From contig NZ_CP038492.1 in the NCBI RefSeq assembly GCF_004751985.1, positions 2,976,001 to 3,040,000 of the forward strand: 64,000 nt of DNA. The letters run 5' to 3'. The notes beneath the pieces were generated by a model. The model was not told the origin of the DNA, did not search any database, and was given only the letters and a program-made list of their open reading frames with translations. Both the position numbers and the translations under genes were made by a program. Position 1 is the stretch's first letter. Every line of letters starts with the position of its first letter. Positions 1 through 7,658 of this stretch are shown here, piece after piece. This stretch comes from Rhodophyticola sp. CCM32. Lineage in GTDB: Bacteria; Pseudomonadota; Alphaproteobacteria; Rhodobacterales; Rhodobacteraceae.

Positions 1-396
1 GCAGTCGCAACCTTGTTCGCCTGCATGTTTGTCCGGGAGAATGACGCGTTACTGGATCACATCCGCCACGGATTCTGGATTGTTCCGGTGGGGATGATCG
101 CATGCTTTGGCATCATAAGTGTGTGTCGCTACAGGGATAGCCTTGCAGGGCCGCTTGCCCGTCATTTTCAGGAGCGTCACACCACATTCATTTTCATTGG
201 CCTTCTGCTGCTGCTGGTATTCAGCCGCCTCTTCGGGACGGGTTCGCTGTGGCAAGCGGTTATGGGTGCCGGATATGACCCGTCTGTAAAAACCGTTGTG
301 CAGGAAGGATTGGAATTGCTCGGCTACGCCCTGATCACTTACGGGACAGTTCTGTCTTTCGCCAACCGGGAAACGGCGCCTGATACGCATAGGTAG
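1..396 (+). CDS. Membrane protein, 5'-partial
   Basis: The reading frame is open from base 1, so the start most likely lies upstream of the window; an internal TTG at 13 is only the first possible start inside it. The visible part (about 131 residues) has two or three hydrophobic segments, near 'FWIVPVGMIACFGIISV', 'FIFIGLLLLLVFSRLF' and 'LELLGYALITYGTVLSF'. It looks like an integral inner-membrane protein of about four short helices. I do not recognise a family and no catalytic motif is visible. It precedes the mobile-element region and may be the last intact gene of the flanking chromosome. Confidence 0.55.
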   Translation, partial: AVATLFACMFVRENDALLDHIRHGFWIVPVGMIACFGIISVCRYRDSLAGPLARHFQERHTTFIFIGLLLLLVFSRLFGTGSLWQAVMGAGYDPSVKTVVQEGLELLGYALITYGTVLSFANRETAPDTHR

Positions 397-470
397 AACG
401 AAGCGCCCGGCTCAACGTCTAGGCGGCACACCTGTAGAAAATCTGTAACGTGGAACCTGATTGACGCGCG

Positions 471-650
471 GCTATAGCATCGTCCATGTAATCTGTAACG
501 CACATGCATTTCGTGGAGGGCATCGCCCGAACCGAGGGGCAGGAAGCGAAGCGCCCGCCCCGTGGGGGCGGCTCAGACGCTGCCCGGCGGTGCCGCCGGG
601 CGGGAGCATGGTGCGGGGTGATTCAGGATTTCAGGCCGAAGCTATAGAAC
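471..650 (+). repeat. GC-rich interspersed repeat, copy A
   Basis: This segment of about 180 bp recurs at 47938-48082 (direct) and 50117-50267 (inverted), with a diverged relative at 29084-29202. It starts near GCTATAGCATCGTCC, contains the hairpin CCCGGCGGTGCCGCCGGG, and ends near GGCCGAAGCTATAG. The ORFs that cross it have no consistent frame between copies, so it is non-coding and a source of false gene calls. This copy has an extra block of about 30 bp (around 531-560) compared with copy B. Confidence 0.8.
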
Positions 651-833
651 ATATGACCGCGTGTCGCCAGACCCGCCAACAGCACCTGCAGGCCCTGTGC
701 CTGATTTACGGCTTCAAGATGTTCTCGGGCCAAGGCGCGGGATCTCAAGACACGGCTTTGACCGTGAAACCAAGACGGCACGTGACGCCCGCGATGCTGG
801 CGCTGGGGGCATGGATTTAAGGGGGCCTGACCC
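651..833 (+). other. Unassigned gene remnant between repeats
   Basis: Between repeat copy A and the MITE there is a short open frame (about 655-820, ending 'VTPAMLALGAWI') that reads like the C-terminal end of a protein but has no start of its own; upstream the frame runs into the non-coding repeat. It may be a gene fragment cut by the repeat. No family is assigned. Nothing else is visible in the 397-833 stretch apart from the repeat. Confidence 0.25.
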
Positions 834-835
834 TA

Positions 836-935
836 AAGCACCCTGCCTGAAACTTGAATCACAAATGCCCTGCCACGCTTCGCGTTCTCGGGACATTTGT
901 GATGCGCGATGTCTCAGGTTTAAGGCAGCATGCTG
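836..935 (+). mobile_element. 100-bp MITE (family 1), copy 1
   Basis: Exactly 100 bp flanked by TA on both sides (834-835 and 936-937). It has imperfect terminal inverted repeats of about 18 bp (left AAGCACCCTGCCTGAAAC, right GTTTAAGGCAGCATGCTG) around a palindromic middle (ACAAATGCC...GGGACATTTGT). The same element is found at 8856-8955 and 34347-34446. It has no coding capacity. The TA duplication is the signature of IS630/Tc1-mariner-type transposition, so the helper is probably an IS630-family transposase, although its ends differ from those of the IS630 present here. Confidence 0.85.
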
Positions 936-953
936 TAGGTTCCAGACCCATTA

Positions 954-1108
954 GAGCGTTTTGCGTTTAATCGGTTCTGTAGCCTGCTGCTTTGAAGAAA
1001 TTGAAGCCTGCTTCGTCGGTGAAGAGATCGCAGACGTGGCCAACCGCATTCCACAGCGTATCGTATGTTCTGGCTGCGGCTCTTCGGATCAACGTCTTGA
1101 GCTTTGAG
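954..1108 (-). mobile_element. IS630-family 3' end remnant
   Basis: About 155 bp, beginning GAGCGTTTTGCGTTTAAT after a TA, closely match the left end of the IS630 element at 8184 (including the transposase C-terminus 'F.FFKAAGY' in the minus frame). The similarity stops at 1108, where the IS3-family element begins. It is a truncated second copy of the same IS630 type, most simply explained by IS3 insertion and later deletion of the rest. Confidence 0.75.
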
Positions 1109-1188
1109 TGAGCTACCCCCCGAAATTTGGACACTGACGTAAGCTATGATTTGCTGTCTGCTGATCTCCGACGAAGAGGAGATCAGAG

Positions 1189-1482
1189 ATGTCGAAACGG
1201 AAGAACCACAGCGCTGAGTTCAAGGCGAAAGTTGCGCTTGAAGCTTTGAAGGGGGAACGCACTGTTGCTGAGCTGTCGAGCCAGTTTGGCGTCCATCCCA
1301 CGATGATCCACAGTTGGAAGCGGGCGCTGTTGGAAGGCGCGTCAGGCGTGTTTGAGCGGGGTGGAAAGAAAGCCCCAGAGATCGACGAAGAACAGGTCAA
1401 AGAGCTGCACGCAAAGATTGGGGAGCGGGCGGTGGCCAACGATTTTTTGTCACGAAAGCTCAAGCCCTGGGGCCTGAAGTGA
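1189..1482 (+). CDS. IS3-family transposase OrfA
   Basis: A 97-aa helix-turn-helix protein of the IS3 OrfA type: 'AEFKAKVALEALKGERTVAEL' followed by 'FGVHPTMIHSWKRALLEGA' is the typical DNA-recognition region, and the C-terminal third is the leucine-zipper-like part. In intact IS3 elements a -1 frameshift joins OrfA to the OrfB integrase; here OrfB (from 1479) overlaps the end of orfA by 4 bp in another frame, as expected. Since OrfB is truncated, no active OrfAB transposase can be made from this copy. Confidence 0.8.
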   Translation: MSKRKNHSAEFKAKVALEALKGERTVAELSSQFGVHPTMIHSWKRALLEGASGVFERGGKKAPEIDEEQVKELHAKIGERAVANDFLSRKLKPWGLK

Positions 1483-1738
1483 GGCGCGGCATGGTCGAGA
1501 AGGACAATCCCAATTTGTCGATTGGCAAGCAGTGCAATCTGCTGTCGATCTCGCGGTCGTCGTTTTACTACCAGCCCAAAGGCGAGACGGCGATGAACCT
1601 GATGTTGATGCGCCAGATCGACGAGCAGTTCCTGGAAACGCCGTTCTTTGGTGTTCGCCAAATGACCTGGCATCTGCGCAACGACGGTCATTTGGTCAAT
1701 GAAAAGCGGATCGGGCGTCTGATGCGGCTCATGGGCTT
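1479..1738 (+). pseudogene. IS3-family transposase OrfB, truncated
   Basis: This frame encodes the N-terminal region of an IS3 OrfB integrase ('LSISRSSFYYQPKGE', then 'GVRQMTWHLRNDGHLVNEKRIGRL' cut to the first 80 or so residues). It ends at 'RLMRLMGL', where IS3 OrfB proteins continue into the DDE catalytic core; beyond about 1738 the DNA belongs to an ardC fragment. The whole DDE domain is therefore missing. The 108-aa ORF that runs on to 1805 is a chimera of transposase and antisense ardC sequence. Confidence 0.75.
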
Positions 1739-2029
1739 GCCGTACTTCACAACGGTGGCGGATTTCTCACCCTTGCGAACATGGCCCCCAAGCTGCTTTG
1801 CCTGATTGAACGTCATCCAACGGGCTGAGTTGTAGTCCCTGGCCATCGCCGTGGCCCAAAGCATCAGGATGTTGATGCCCCGATAGGCTTCGCCGTTGAA
1901 CCGTTCCGGCAAGCTGACCGATACCCCGCCACCGGTCCACGGCTTGCGCCAGGGCGGTGTTCCCGCCTCGATCTGTGCAACAATCTGATTGGTAACATGG
2001 GTGTAAACGTCAAACTTCTCTGCGGTCAT
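1739..2029 (-). pseudogene. ArdC-type antirestriction protein, N-terminal fragment
   Basis: The minus-strand frame from ATG at 2029 reads 'YTHVTNQIVAQIEAGTPPWRKPW', 'FNGEAYRGINILMLWATAM' and 'MTFNQAKQLGGHVRKGEKS', the N-terminal ssDNA-binding domain of ArdC-like proteins (plasmid and ICE antirestriction or DNA-protection factors). A strong ribosome-binding site AAGGAGG lies 8 nt before the start. After 'ATVVKYG' the frame continues into the IS3 fragment in antisense, so the C-terminal zinc metallopeptidase-like domain is lost. It is evidence of a former plasmid or integrative element at this site. Confidence 0.7.
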
Positions 2030-2635
2030 TTGTGACCCTCCTTGCGTGACGCGGGCCGGGTCTCTTCCCCCTTTCCGCCAATGGGCGGGCCTTCCTGCTT
2101 CTGTTGTTTGGAATGCCCATGCATTCCGAAGGGCAGAGCAGGTAAGGGCAAAGCCCGTCCTGCGGCCTGGCAGAGCCGTGACAACCGGATGGAGGGCGTG
2201 AATTTGGGAGGGAACCGCGCGCATCGCGTGTGGGAGGAACCGGCATTCTCGACCGGAACCGACGCCAACGGCGGCGCTTGCCGGTTTTCTCGGACCTGCC
2301 GGGGTGGCAGGCGGATCAATAGAATTTGGAAAACGTCAGGGCCGGGGTGAGCGGGCGTCAGCCCGTCGATCCCCTGCCCTGTCTATCGCTCAAAGCGAGA
2401 CCGGCACACAGCCGGGATCACAGGATCATGTTTCACCGAAGCATGGAAACCGGTCCTTCAGGTTAGGCGCGGCGAAAGAGGAAAAAGAGCCCTTGCAGAT
2501 TTTCTGCCATGCGTCGAATGTCGGCTATGATTCAAGAATTATGACAACCCCAAACGTCTTGTGTCCGATTTCGAATTTGATCCACGCAGCGGCATAAGAT
2601 TCTCCGCATTGCCAAGTGCTCTTCAGTACAGTAAC
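2030..2635. other. Intergenic region upstream of the ardC remnant
   Basis: About 600 bp without a credible gene. The ORFs that can be drawn (for example 2042-2350 plus, 2010-2246 minus) have Arg/Pro/Gly-rich low-quality translations in several frames at once, typical of non-coding GC-rich DNA. The part next to 2030 carries the ardC ribosome-binding site. From about 2480 base composition drops, marking entry into the AT-richer island that begins with the ArsR gene. Confidence 0.5.
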
Positions 2636-2651
2636 ATAACCATATGGTTAT
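2636..2651. promoter_or_regulatory. 16-bp palindrome over the ArsR start codon
   Basis: ATAACCATATGGTTAT is a perfect 16-bp palindrome and includes the ATG of the ArsR gene (2644). ArsR-family repressors bind such dyads, so it is a good candidate autoregulatory operator. There is no Shine-Dalgarno sequence before this ATG, which suggests a leaderless mRNA or a very short leader; a repressor bound here would then cover the transcription start. Confidence 0.5.
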
Positions 2652-2988
2652 TGATTCGCATCGACTCAACAGGGTGTTCGGAGCGTTGTCTGATGAGACG
2701 CGACGAGGCATACTTGCCCAGCTTGCGGAAGGCGAGGCTAACGTCGTCCAACTGGCGAAGCCCTATGACATGTCGCAGCCCGCTATCACCAAACACCTAA
2801 AGGTATTGGAGGCCGCCGGGCTGGTTCAACGCTGGAGGGTTGGTCGGGAAACCCGTGTGCGGGCCCGAGCAGATACTGCTCAAGAAGCAGTCTCATGGAT
2901 CACCCACTATTCGAAATTTTGGCAGCAGCATTTTGATGCGGTTGATCAAATCCTACAACAAAATGGGAGCAAGCAAGATGAGCGTTGA
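2644..2988 (+). CDS. ArsR-family transcriptional repressor
   Basis: A 114-aa single-domain winged helix-turn-helix protein. 'RVFGALSDETRRGILAQLAEG', 'VVQLAKPYDMSQPAITKHLKVLEAAGLV' and 'RRVGRE'-like wing residues match the ArsR subgroup usually paired with an AHSA1/SRPBCC gene. No Cys-based metal site (ELCVCDL) is visible, so it probably senses something other than arsenic or heavy metals. The gene overlaps the SRPBCC gene downstream by 11 bp, implying translational coupling. The palindrome over its start codon suggests autorepression. Confidence 0.85.
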   Translation: MVIDSHRLNRVFGALSDETRRGILAQLAEGEANVVQLAKPYDMSQPAITKHLKVLEAAGLVQRWRVGRETRVRARADTAQEAVSWITHYSKFWQQHFDAVDQILQQNGSKQDER

Positions 2989-3433
2989 TACTTCATTTGA
3001 AAAAGGAATCCTGACGATTTCGCGGCAATATGACCACCCACTAGACGAAGTCTTTTCCGCTTGGGTGGACGCCGGCAAAACGCGAGAATGGTGGGGCTGC
3101 GAGAACACAACCCATGTAACTTCAGAGATCGAAACTGAAGTTGGTGGAAAATACGAACATGCGATGACGATCACCGGAGTGGGCGTACATCCTATCAAGG
3201 GCAAGCTGACCGCGTATGAACCGCCAGTACGCTTGGCCTACGAGATGCCAGGTATGAGCGAGGGCGAGATCATGCAAGTGAATGTCTCGTTCAAAGATAG
3301 AGATGGCCAAACGGAAGTCACGCTGACGCAATCCATGGTGCCCGCAGAGCTTCGAGGCGTAATTAAAGCTGGTTGGACTGCATCGTTCGAACGTTTGGCC
3401 CGCTTCTTCAATGGCGAACGTCGCGCTGCGTGA
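2978..3433 (+). CDS. SRPBCC (AHSA1-like) domain protein
   Basis: A 151-aa START/Bet v1-fold protein: 'LTISRQYDHPLDEVFSAWVDAGKTREWWG' at the N-terminus is the usual opening strand-helix of AHSA1-domain proteins, and the end 'GWTASFERLARFF' is the long C-terminal helix. The fold binds small hydrophobic ligands in a cavity; the ligand is unknown. The start was placed at ATG 2978 because it restores the family's normal length and overlaps the ArsR gene (AGCAAG is a weak ribosome-binding site). IS5 insertion lies 14 bp after its stop. Confidence 0.8.
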   Translation: MSVDTSFEKGILTISRQYDHPLDEVFSAWVDAGKTREWWGCENTTHVTSEIETEVGGKYEHAMTITGVGVHPIKGKLTAYEPPVRLAYEMPGMSEGEIMQVNVSFKDRDGQTEVTLTQSMVPAELRGVIKAGWTASFERLARFFNGERRAA

Positions 3434-3446
3434 AGCTGCGCGTCAT

Positions 3447-4255
3447 TTAGGCAGCGGACTCATAAAACTGGCACCATAGCCTGACGGATGCGAGTTTGAT
3501 CATCGCCAAGAAGTTGGCAGATGTCTTTTCGTATCGGGTGGCTATACGGCGGAAGGAAGCTTTGAGGCGGCCAAAGAACCGCTCGATCTTGTTGCGCTCG
3601 CGATAGATATCGACGTCGAACTCGGCGGGCAGTTTGCGGTTGGATTTGGACGGGATGACGTCGATGGCGCCCTGTTCCCAGATCATCTTGCGGATCCAAT
3701 CCGCGTCATATGCCTTGTCAGCCAGAACGTATTGGCCAGGTTGCAGCCCGTCCAAAAGCTGTTCGCATGGGGGTGCATCGTGGGCTTGGCCCGGCGTCAG
3801 TTCATAGCGGATCGGCAACCCGTCCTGATTGGTAAGTGCATGTATTTTCGTGGTTAACCCACCCCGCGACCGGCCCATGCAACGACGCGGGTCGTTTTTT
3901 TGAGCGTCGCTGCAGAATGGTGAACCCGAACCGATGTGCCATCCACCATCACGGTGTCGATATTGTGCGCATCGGCGACCGCCTCCATTACCCGATCCCA
4001 AATGCCCGCATAAGTCCATCGGTTGAAACGGTTGTAGATCGTTGTGTAGGGGCCGTATTGATCGGGCAAATCGCGCCACGGGATGCCTGTGCGCAAGACA
4101 TAGAAGATGCCATTGATCACACGCCGATCATCGACACGCTTAACCCCTCGGCTGTTATTTGGGAGCACTGCTTTGATGAACTCCCACTCCAAATCGCTCA
4201 AATCTGACCGCGCCATTCCACTGCTCCGCATATTGTCTTGCGGGAAATGAATCAT
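3447..4255 (-). CDS. IS5-family transposase, two overlapping frames
   Basis: OrfA (4255 to 3854, 133 aa) has the IS5 N-terminal domain ('LSDLEWEFIKAVLPN', 'GIPWRDLPDQYGP', 'VMVDGTSVRVHHSA' with the first catalytic Asp). OrfB (to 3447) continues 'GRSRGGLTTKIHAL' with the second Asp in 'LADKAYDAD' and Glu in 'RNKIERFFGRLK', completing the DDE triad. The switch lies at an A7 run (plus-strand T run near 3895-3901), the expected programmed -1 frameshift site in this group. All catalytic residues are present across the two frames. Confidence 0.8.
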
Positions 4256-4297
4256 AACAGGCTGGAAACGTGAAGCTCTTTGTAAGTACGCTGCCTA
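3448..4297 (-). mobile_element. IS5-family (IS427-like) insertion sequence
   Basis: An element of about 850 bp with 9-bp perfect terminal repeats TAGGCAGCG (3448-3456) and CGCTGCCTA (4289-4297). If the terminal TA is read as the duplicated target, the element is GGCAGCG...CGCTGCC flanked by TA on both sides, fitting the IS427 group. It carries a two-frame transposase. It sits between two ArsR/SRPBCC modules and appears complete, so it may be the only currently mobile IS in the window. Confidence 0.8.
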
Positions 4298-4412
4298 GTT
4301 GATCCTGCGTGCGGTGCGGAGAAGGTCCGGATCGAGCCCACCTTTCCAGAACTCCGCAACGCAGCGAATGTCGGCATTTGGGAAATTCGGCGAACTCGGT
4401 CCCTTTGAAATT

Positions 4413-4745
4413 TCATTCGACGTGTGTCTTCAGCCGCTCCAGAGCGCGGTCCCATTTCGTACCTATCTGCACAAGAAATTCGTTCGCCTCGTTCACGCGT
4501 GGCAACTCCAGGCTGTATCGCGTTTCCCTCCCGGATTTTACCGCAGAAACGAGTTGAGCTTCTGTCAGGGTTTTGAGGTGCTTACTGACAGCTTGACGAG
4601 ACACATTCATGCCTTCGCATAGAGACGAAACCGACAGCGAGTCCTCCTGTTGTAGTCGAGCGATCAAGGCAAGACGGCGAGGGTCACCAAGTGAAGCGAA
4701 TGTAGTCGCAAGCCCCGGTTGTTGGAGGTCGTCATCAACTATCAT
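4413..4745 (-). CDS. ArsR-family transcriptional regulator
   Basis: A 110-aa winged HTH repressor: 'TTFASLGDPRRLALIARLQQ', recognition helix region 'LCEGMNVSRQAVSKHLKTLTEAQLV' and the wing 'SAVKSGRETRYSLE'. No metal-binding Cys motif. It is the second gene of a two-gene operon: its ATG overlaps the stop of the upstream SRPBCC gene (ATGA, 4742-4745), so the two are co-translated. The partner order (SRPBCC then ArsR) is the reverse of the module at 2644-3433. Control is probably exerted at the nested dyad 5191-5247. Confidence 0.85.
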   Translation of the reverse strand: MIVDDDLQQPGLATTFASLGDPRRLALIARLQQEDSLSVSSLCEGMNVSRQAVSKHLKTLTEAQLVSAVKSGRETRYSLELPRVNEANEFLVQIGTKWDRALERLKTHVE

Positions 4746-5194
4746 TCCAAGAAATCCCTAATGTTCTTGGTCTGTGCATCCCAGCCGCCCTCGTTGTCGC
4801 GAAATGCTTGCACCGACTTGTTTTTAGGTAATTTTTCAAAGCCGCTCTCTCGTATGGTAAGTTTCGAACCGTTGCCTGATGGTTCAAGAATGAACTCGAC
4901 CAATGTCGACTTTTGGTCGAGGCGTTGATCATCCGGTTGGACCGTTTCGTCCACTGGCCAAACAAAGCTGAAGCGATGCGGTTCAGCCATTGCTTCCACA
5001 CGCGCCCAGAATGGTAAGCCTTCGTGCCCAGGGTATGTGACTTCGCCATGCGTCACTTCGCCGACTTTAAATGGGCTATGCAACGACAAGCGGAACCAGG
5101 ACCCGAATTCGTTGTGATCTGTTAAGGCAATCCAAACCCGTTCAACGGATGCGTTCAGATTTACTACTCTCTCAATATGGTTTTTCATGCGCAA
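4742..5194 (-). CDS. SRPBCC (AHSA1-like) domain protein
   Basis: A 150-aa protein with the START/Bet v1 fold opening 'HIERVVNLNASVERVWIALTDHNEFGSWF' and closing amphipathic helix ('VQAFRDNEGGWDAQTKNIRDFLE'). The ribosome-binding site AAGGAG stands 6 nt before the ATG at 5194. Co-transcribed with the ArsR gene at 4413-4745 through an ATGA overlap. The cavity fold suggests small-molecule binding, but the ligand cannot be told from sequence. A signal peptide is absent; it is cytoplasmic. Confidence 0.8.
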   Translation of the reverse strand: MRMKNHIERVVNLNASVERVWIALTDHNEFGSWFRLSLHSPFKVGEVTHGEVTYPGHEGLPFWARVEAMAEPHRFSFVWPVDETVQPDDQRLDQKSTLVEFILEPSGNGSKLTIRESGFEKLPKNKSVQAFRDNEGGWDAQTKNIRDFLE

Positions 5195-5247
5195 CTCCTT
5201 GGTTGCATATTGACATGAATCCCTATTTTATGCAACCTGTGAGTTGC
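5191..5247. promoter_or_regulatory. Nested dyad operator of the SRPBCC/ArsR operon
   Basis: GGTTGCATA (5201-5209) and TATGCAACC (5229-5237) form a 9-bp inverted repeat, enclosed by a second one, GCAACT (5191-5196) and AGTTGC (5242-5247). On the minus strand TTGCAT and CAATAT are separated by 17 bp, a plausible sigma-70 promoter lying inside the dyad. The arrangement is what an autoregulated ArsR operon needs. Confidence 0.5.
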
Positions 5248-5480
5248 CTTTTGGCCGCGATAACTACCTTCATTCAGTTGCTGCGTGTAGACAATCTTCG
5301 GACTTTGCTGCAGTTCGCAAAGTCACGCAGAGCAGCTACGAACGGCGAAAAATACAGGATAGAAAGCATCGGATGATACGTCCCAAATTGGAGCATGGCA
5401 GCGGATGTCAGCTACCAAGTCGCCCGTAGAGATTAGATGTTCTATGATCGACATGTGATCCAAATCAAAGGGCGATCCCA

Positions 5481-6098
5481 ATGGCCAAAATTACTCTTTA
5501 TGCATCTAAGGCGTCACGTTCACTGGCCGGGTATTGGGTGCTGGAAGAGCTGGGCATTCCCTACACCGTCGTCGATGTTGATCTCCGAGCGCGCAAGCAC
5601 CTGGAACCCGAATTCCTTAAGATCAATCCCTCAGGTCGGGTGCCAGTGGTCTCCGTTGATGGAATGATCGTTAGCGAACGCCCAGCGATCTGCGCTCTTC
5701 TCGCTGATCGATTTGGGTATGGCTCTCTAGCACCCAAAATCGACTGCCAAGATCGTGGCCCCTATCTCAAATGGTTGGTCTACGCGACTACTGTTGTTGA
5801 TCCAGCAATTGCGGTTCGCGCTTCGGATCTTGATGCACCACTCCAACATACGACCTGGGACACTGCACAAGGCGCGGTCGAAATTCTTGAACATGCGCTT
5901 GACGGTCAAACTTGGTTGCTGGGTGACTGGTTCACAGCTGCAGATGTCGCTATCGGGTCGATCATTGCAATGGCTCGATTCAATAACCTACTTCCTGAAA
6001 GCCAGATCTTGAATGACTACGTTGAAAGATTGAAGGAACGCCCGGCCTTTCAGCGGTCTGAAAAACTCACGTGGCCTCCAGAGGTGTTTTCATCCTAA
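5481..6098 (+). CDS. Glutathione S-transferase
   Basis: A 205-aa protein with the GST N-terminal thioredoxin-like domain: 'ITLYASKASRSLAGYWVLEELGIPY' (active-site Ser region), the conserved cis-Pro stretch 'INPSGRVPVVSVDG' and, in place of the usual ES(A/G)AI, 'SERPAICALLADRF'. The helical C-terminal domain holds the N-capping motif 'WFTAADVAIGSI'. It conjugates or reduces electrophiles with glutathione in the cytoplasm. It is followed after 25 bp by the beta-lactamase-like gene on the same strand, so the two may be co-transcribed. The GC content is lower than in the exopolysaccharide locus. Confidence 0.85.
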   Translation: MAKITLYASKASRSLAGYWVLEELGIPYTVVDVDLRARKHLEPEFLKINPSGRVPVVSVDGMIVSERPAICALLADRFGYGSLAPKIDCQDRGPYLKWLVYATTVVDPAIAVRASDLDAPLQHTTWDTAQGAVEILEHALDGQTWLLGDWFTAADVAIGSIIAMARFNNLLPESQILNDYVERLKERPAFQRSEKLTWPPEVFSS

Positions 6099-6123
6099 GC
6101 AGACGTCTGATTTAAAGGGACCA

Positions 6124-7173
6124 ATGGCTGATTTGTCCGCATCTGTTGAGTTCAGGCCCAATGCGGTGAGGGTCCGGTGTGCGGACGCAGCCGATCTTCG
6201 CTGCGGCTGCACCAATGGCTGCTTTCGGGATCGGGTTCGCATCCAAATTGACAAGGTCACGAGGATCACAGACCCTGCTTGTATGAGCGATCAAGAAATA
6301 TGTTCACACTGGCTTTCTACGTCAGGTCGTGAAGGCGGGAACGGCAATGACGGCGCGCTTTTCCCATACTGGAGCTTTTCAAAAACCGCGATTGCGATCT
6401 GTGCACTCAAGTTGGTCGAAGCGCAGGTTTTGGCTTTGGATGCGTTACTCGAAGACCACCCATTCACGCTTCGCCAGTTACTCGGCCATACCTCTGGCCT
6501 CCCTGACTATGGGTCACTACCAGAGTACCATGCGGCAGTTGCGCGAGCAGATGAACCGTGGTCGCGCGAACAGTTGCTTGATGCGACGCTGGCGCAGGGC
6601 ATGCTGTTCGCGCCGGGTGAGGGATGGTCATACTCCAATATCGGTTATCTGCTTACACGGGGTTTGATCGAACAGAAAACTGGAAAGTCGCTTGGAGACG
6701 CCATTTCCGATATGATTTGCAAGCCGTTGGGTTTGGAAAATGTGACGTTTTGGGAAAATCTTGAACAATCTGCTGCACTGCATTGGGATGCTGCGACTGG
6801 CTATGATCCGGGGTGGGTATACCACGGCTGTCTCATTGGATCGGCTTCGGACGCATCACACTTGCTACATGCTCTCTTCTCAAATGATTTGCTCAGATCA
6901 GACACGCTGGCGGAGATGCTGAACCGACGCTCGCTTGGCGGTGCCATTCCCGGTCGTCCATGGACGGAGTGCGGGTATGCCTTGGGTCTGATGTCCGGTG
7001 GGATTAGCGGCGCAGGACGAGGTGTCGGACATTCTGGCGGAGGACCTTTCAGCGTAAACGCTGTCTATCACTACCCTGACCTAGCCGACCCGATGACGAT
7101 TGCCTGTTTCACAGACGGGACAGATGAAGGGGTGGCGGAGTTTGCCGCCGCAGAGTTGGCAAATCGACAATGA
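6124..7173 (+). CDS. Serine beta-lactamase-like hydrolase (class C fold)
   Basis: A 349-aa protein of the beta-lactamase/penicillin-binding-protein-like family. The nucleophile motif SxxK is S84-F-S-K87, 'LLGHTSGLPDY' follows, the YxN motif is in 'WSYSNIGYLLTRG', and the third box is 'GHSGGG' (HxG). No clear signal peptide is seen, which points to an esterase or peptidase role in the cytoplasm rather than periplasmic antibiotic hydrolysis. The Cys-rich first 50 residues are not typical of the family, and translation may instead begin at the ATG at 6283. Substrate unknown. Confidence 0.75.
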   Translation: MADLSASVEFRPNAVRVRCADAADLRCGCTNGCFRDRVRIQIDKVTRITDPACMSDQEICSHWLSTSGREGGNGNDGALFPYWSFSKTAIAICALKLVEAQVLALDALLEDHPFTLRQLLGHTSGLPDYGSLPEYHAAVARADEPWSREQLLDATLAQGMLFAPGEGWSYSNIGYLLTRGLIEQKTGKSLGDAISDMICKPLGLENVTFWENLEQSAALHWDAATGYDPGWVYHGCLIGSASDASHLLHALFSNDLLRSDTLAEMLNRRSLGGAIPGRPWTECGYALGLMSGGISGAGRGVGHSGGGPFSVNAVYHYPDLADPMTIACFTDGTDEGVAEFAAAELANRQ

Positions 7174-7327
7174 TGGGTTCGCCCCACACAACGGACATAG
7201 GCCCCTTGTCACTTCTTGAAAACCGGACGCTCATGCTGTGCGCAGCATCAGTCAAGATGAGCTCAAAGCAGACCTTTGGACCAAAAGAGCTTTGGGTTAC
7301 GATGAGGTGCCACACAAAGGGGGCAAC

Positions 7328-7573
7328 ATGACGTCCAAAACTTCTGTAATCTTGTATCGCACTTTTCTCTTCATCATGATGGTATCGGGCAGTTTTCTGA
7401 TCCGACAGTCATATGATGAACATGCCAAATGGACAGAATATGTAGGTTTGGGTGACCTTTCAGGCGCTGAGGCCTACGAGGTAGGGTTTTGGCTTTCCGC
7501 AATACCAGGATTTTCGTCGCTGATAATAGGCGCATTTTTTATTGGTGTTCATGCATCAAAAGTCAGGGCTTGA
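7328..7573 (+). CDS. Small membrane protein, unknown
   Basis: An 81-aa protein with two hydrophobic segments ('SVILYRTFLFIMMVSGSFLI' shortened at both ends, and 'GFWLSAIPGFSSLIIGAFFIGV') and a short loop containing 'YVGLGDLSGAEAYEVG'. The start ATG at 7328 was chosen because a GGGGG ribosome-binding site stands just upstream; the longer frame from 7238 lacks one. No family is recognised. It stands alone between the hydrolase and the MarR gene. Confidence 0.5.
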   Translation: MTSKTSVILYRTFLFIMMVSGSFLIRQSYDEHAKWTEYVGLGDLSGAEAYEVGFWLSAIPGFSSLIIGAFFIGVHASKVRA

Positions 7574-7658
7574 TGCGCCAGCTAAAGTTACTTTGACGTC
7601 TGAGTTGCGGACTTTGCTGCCAATGGGCCAATGTCTCCTATCGGTAAATTCTCTGGTT

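Larger units (their letters stand above)
1109..1738 (+). mobile_element. IS3-family element, 3'-truncated
   Basis: The left end starts TGAGCTACCCCCCGAAATTT, an IS3-type terminus (5'-TG). It carries orfA and the first part of orfB. The right half is missing: at about 1738 the sequence switches to an ardC fragment in the opposite orientation. No right terminal repeat or target duplication can be seen, so the copy is not mobile by itself. Confidence 0.75.

Noticed and set aside
461..820. 119-aa ORF through repeat copy A
   Set aside because: The first 60 codons lie in the non-coding repeat, whose frame is not conserved in copies B and C; only the last part may be a true gene remnant.
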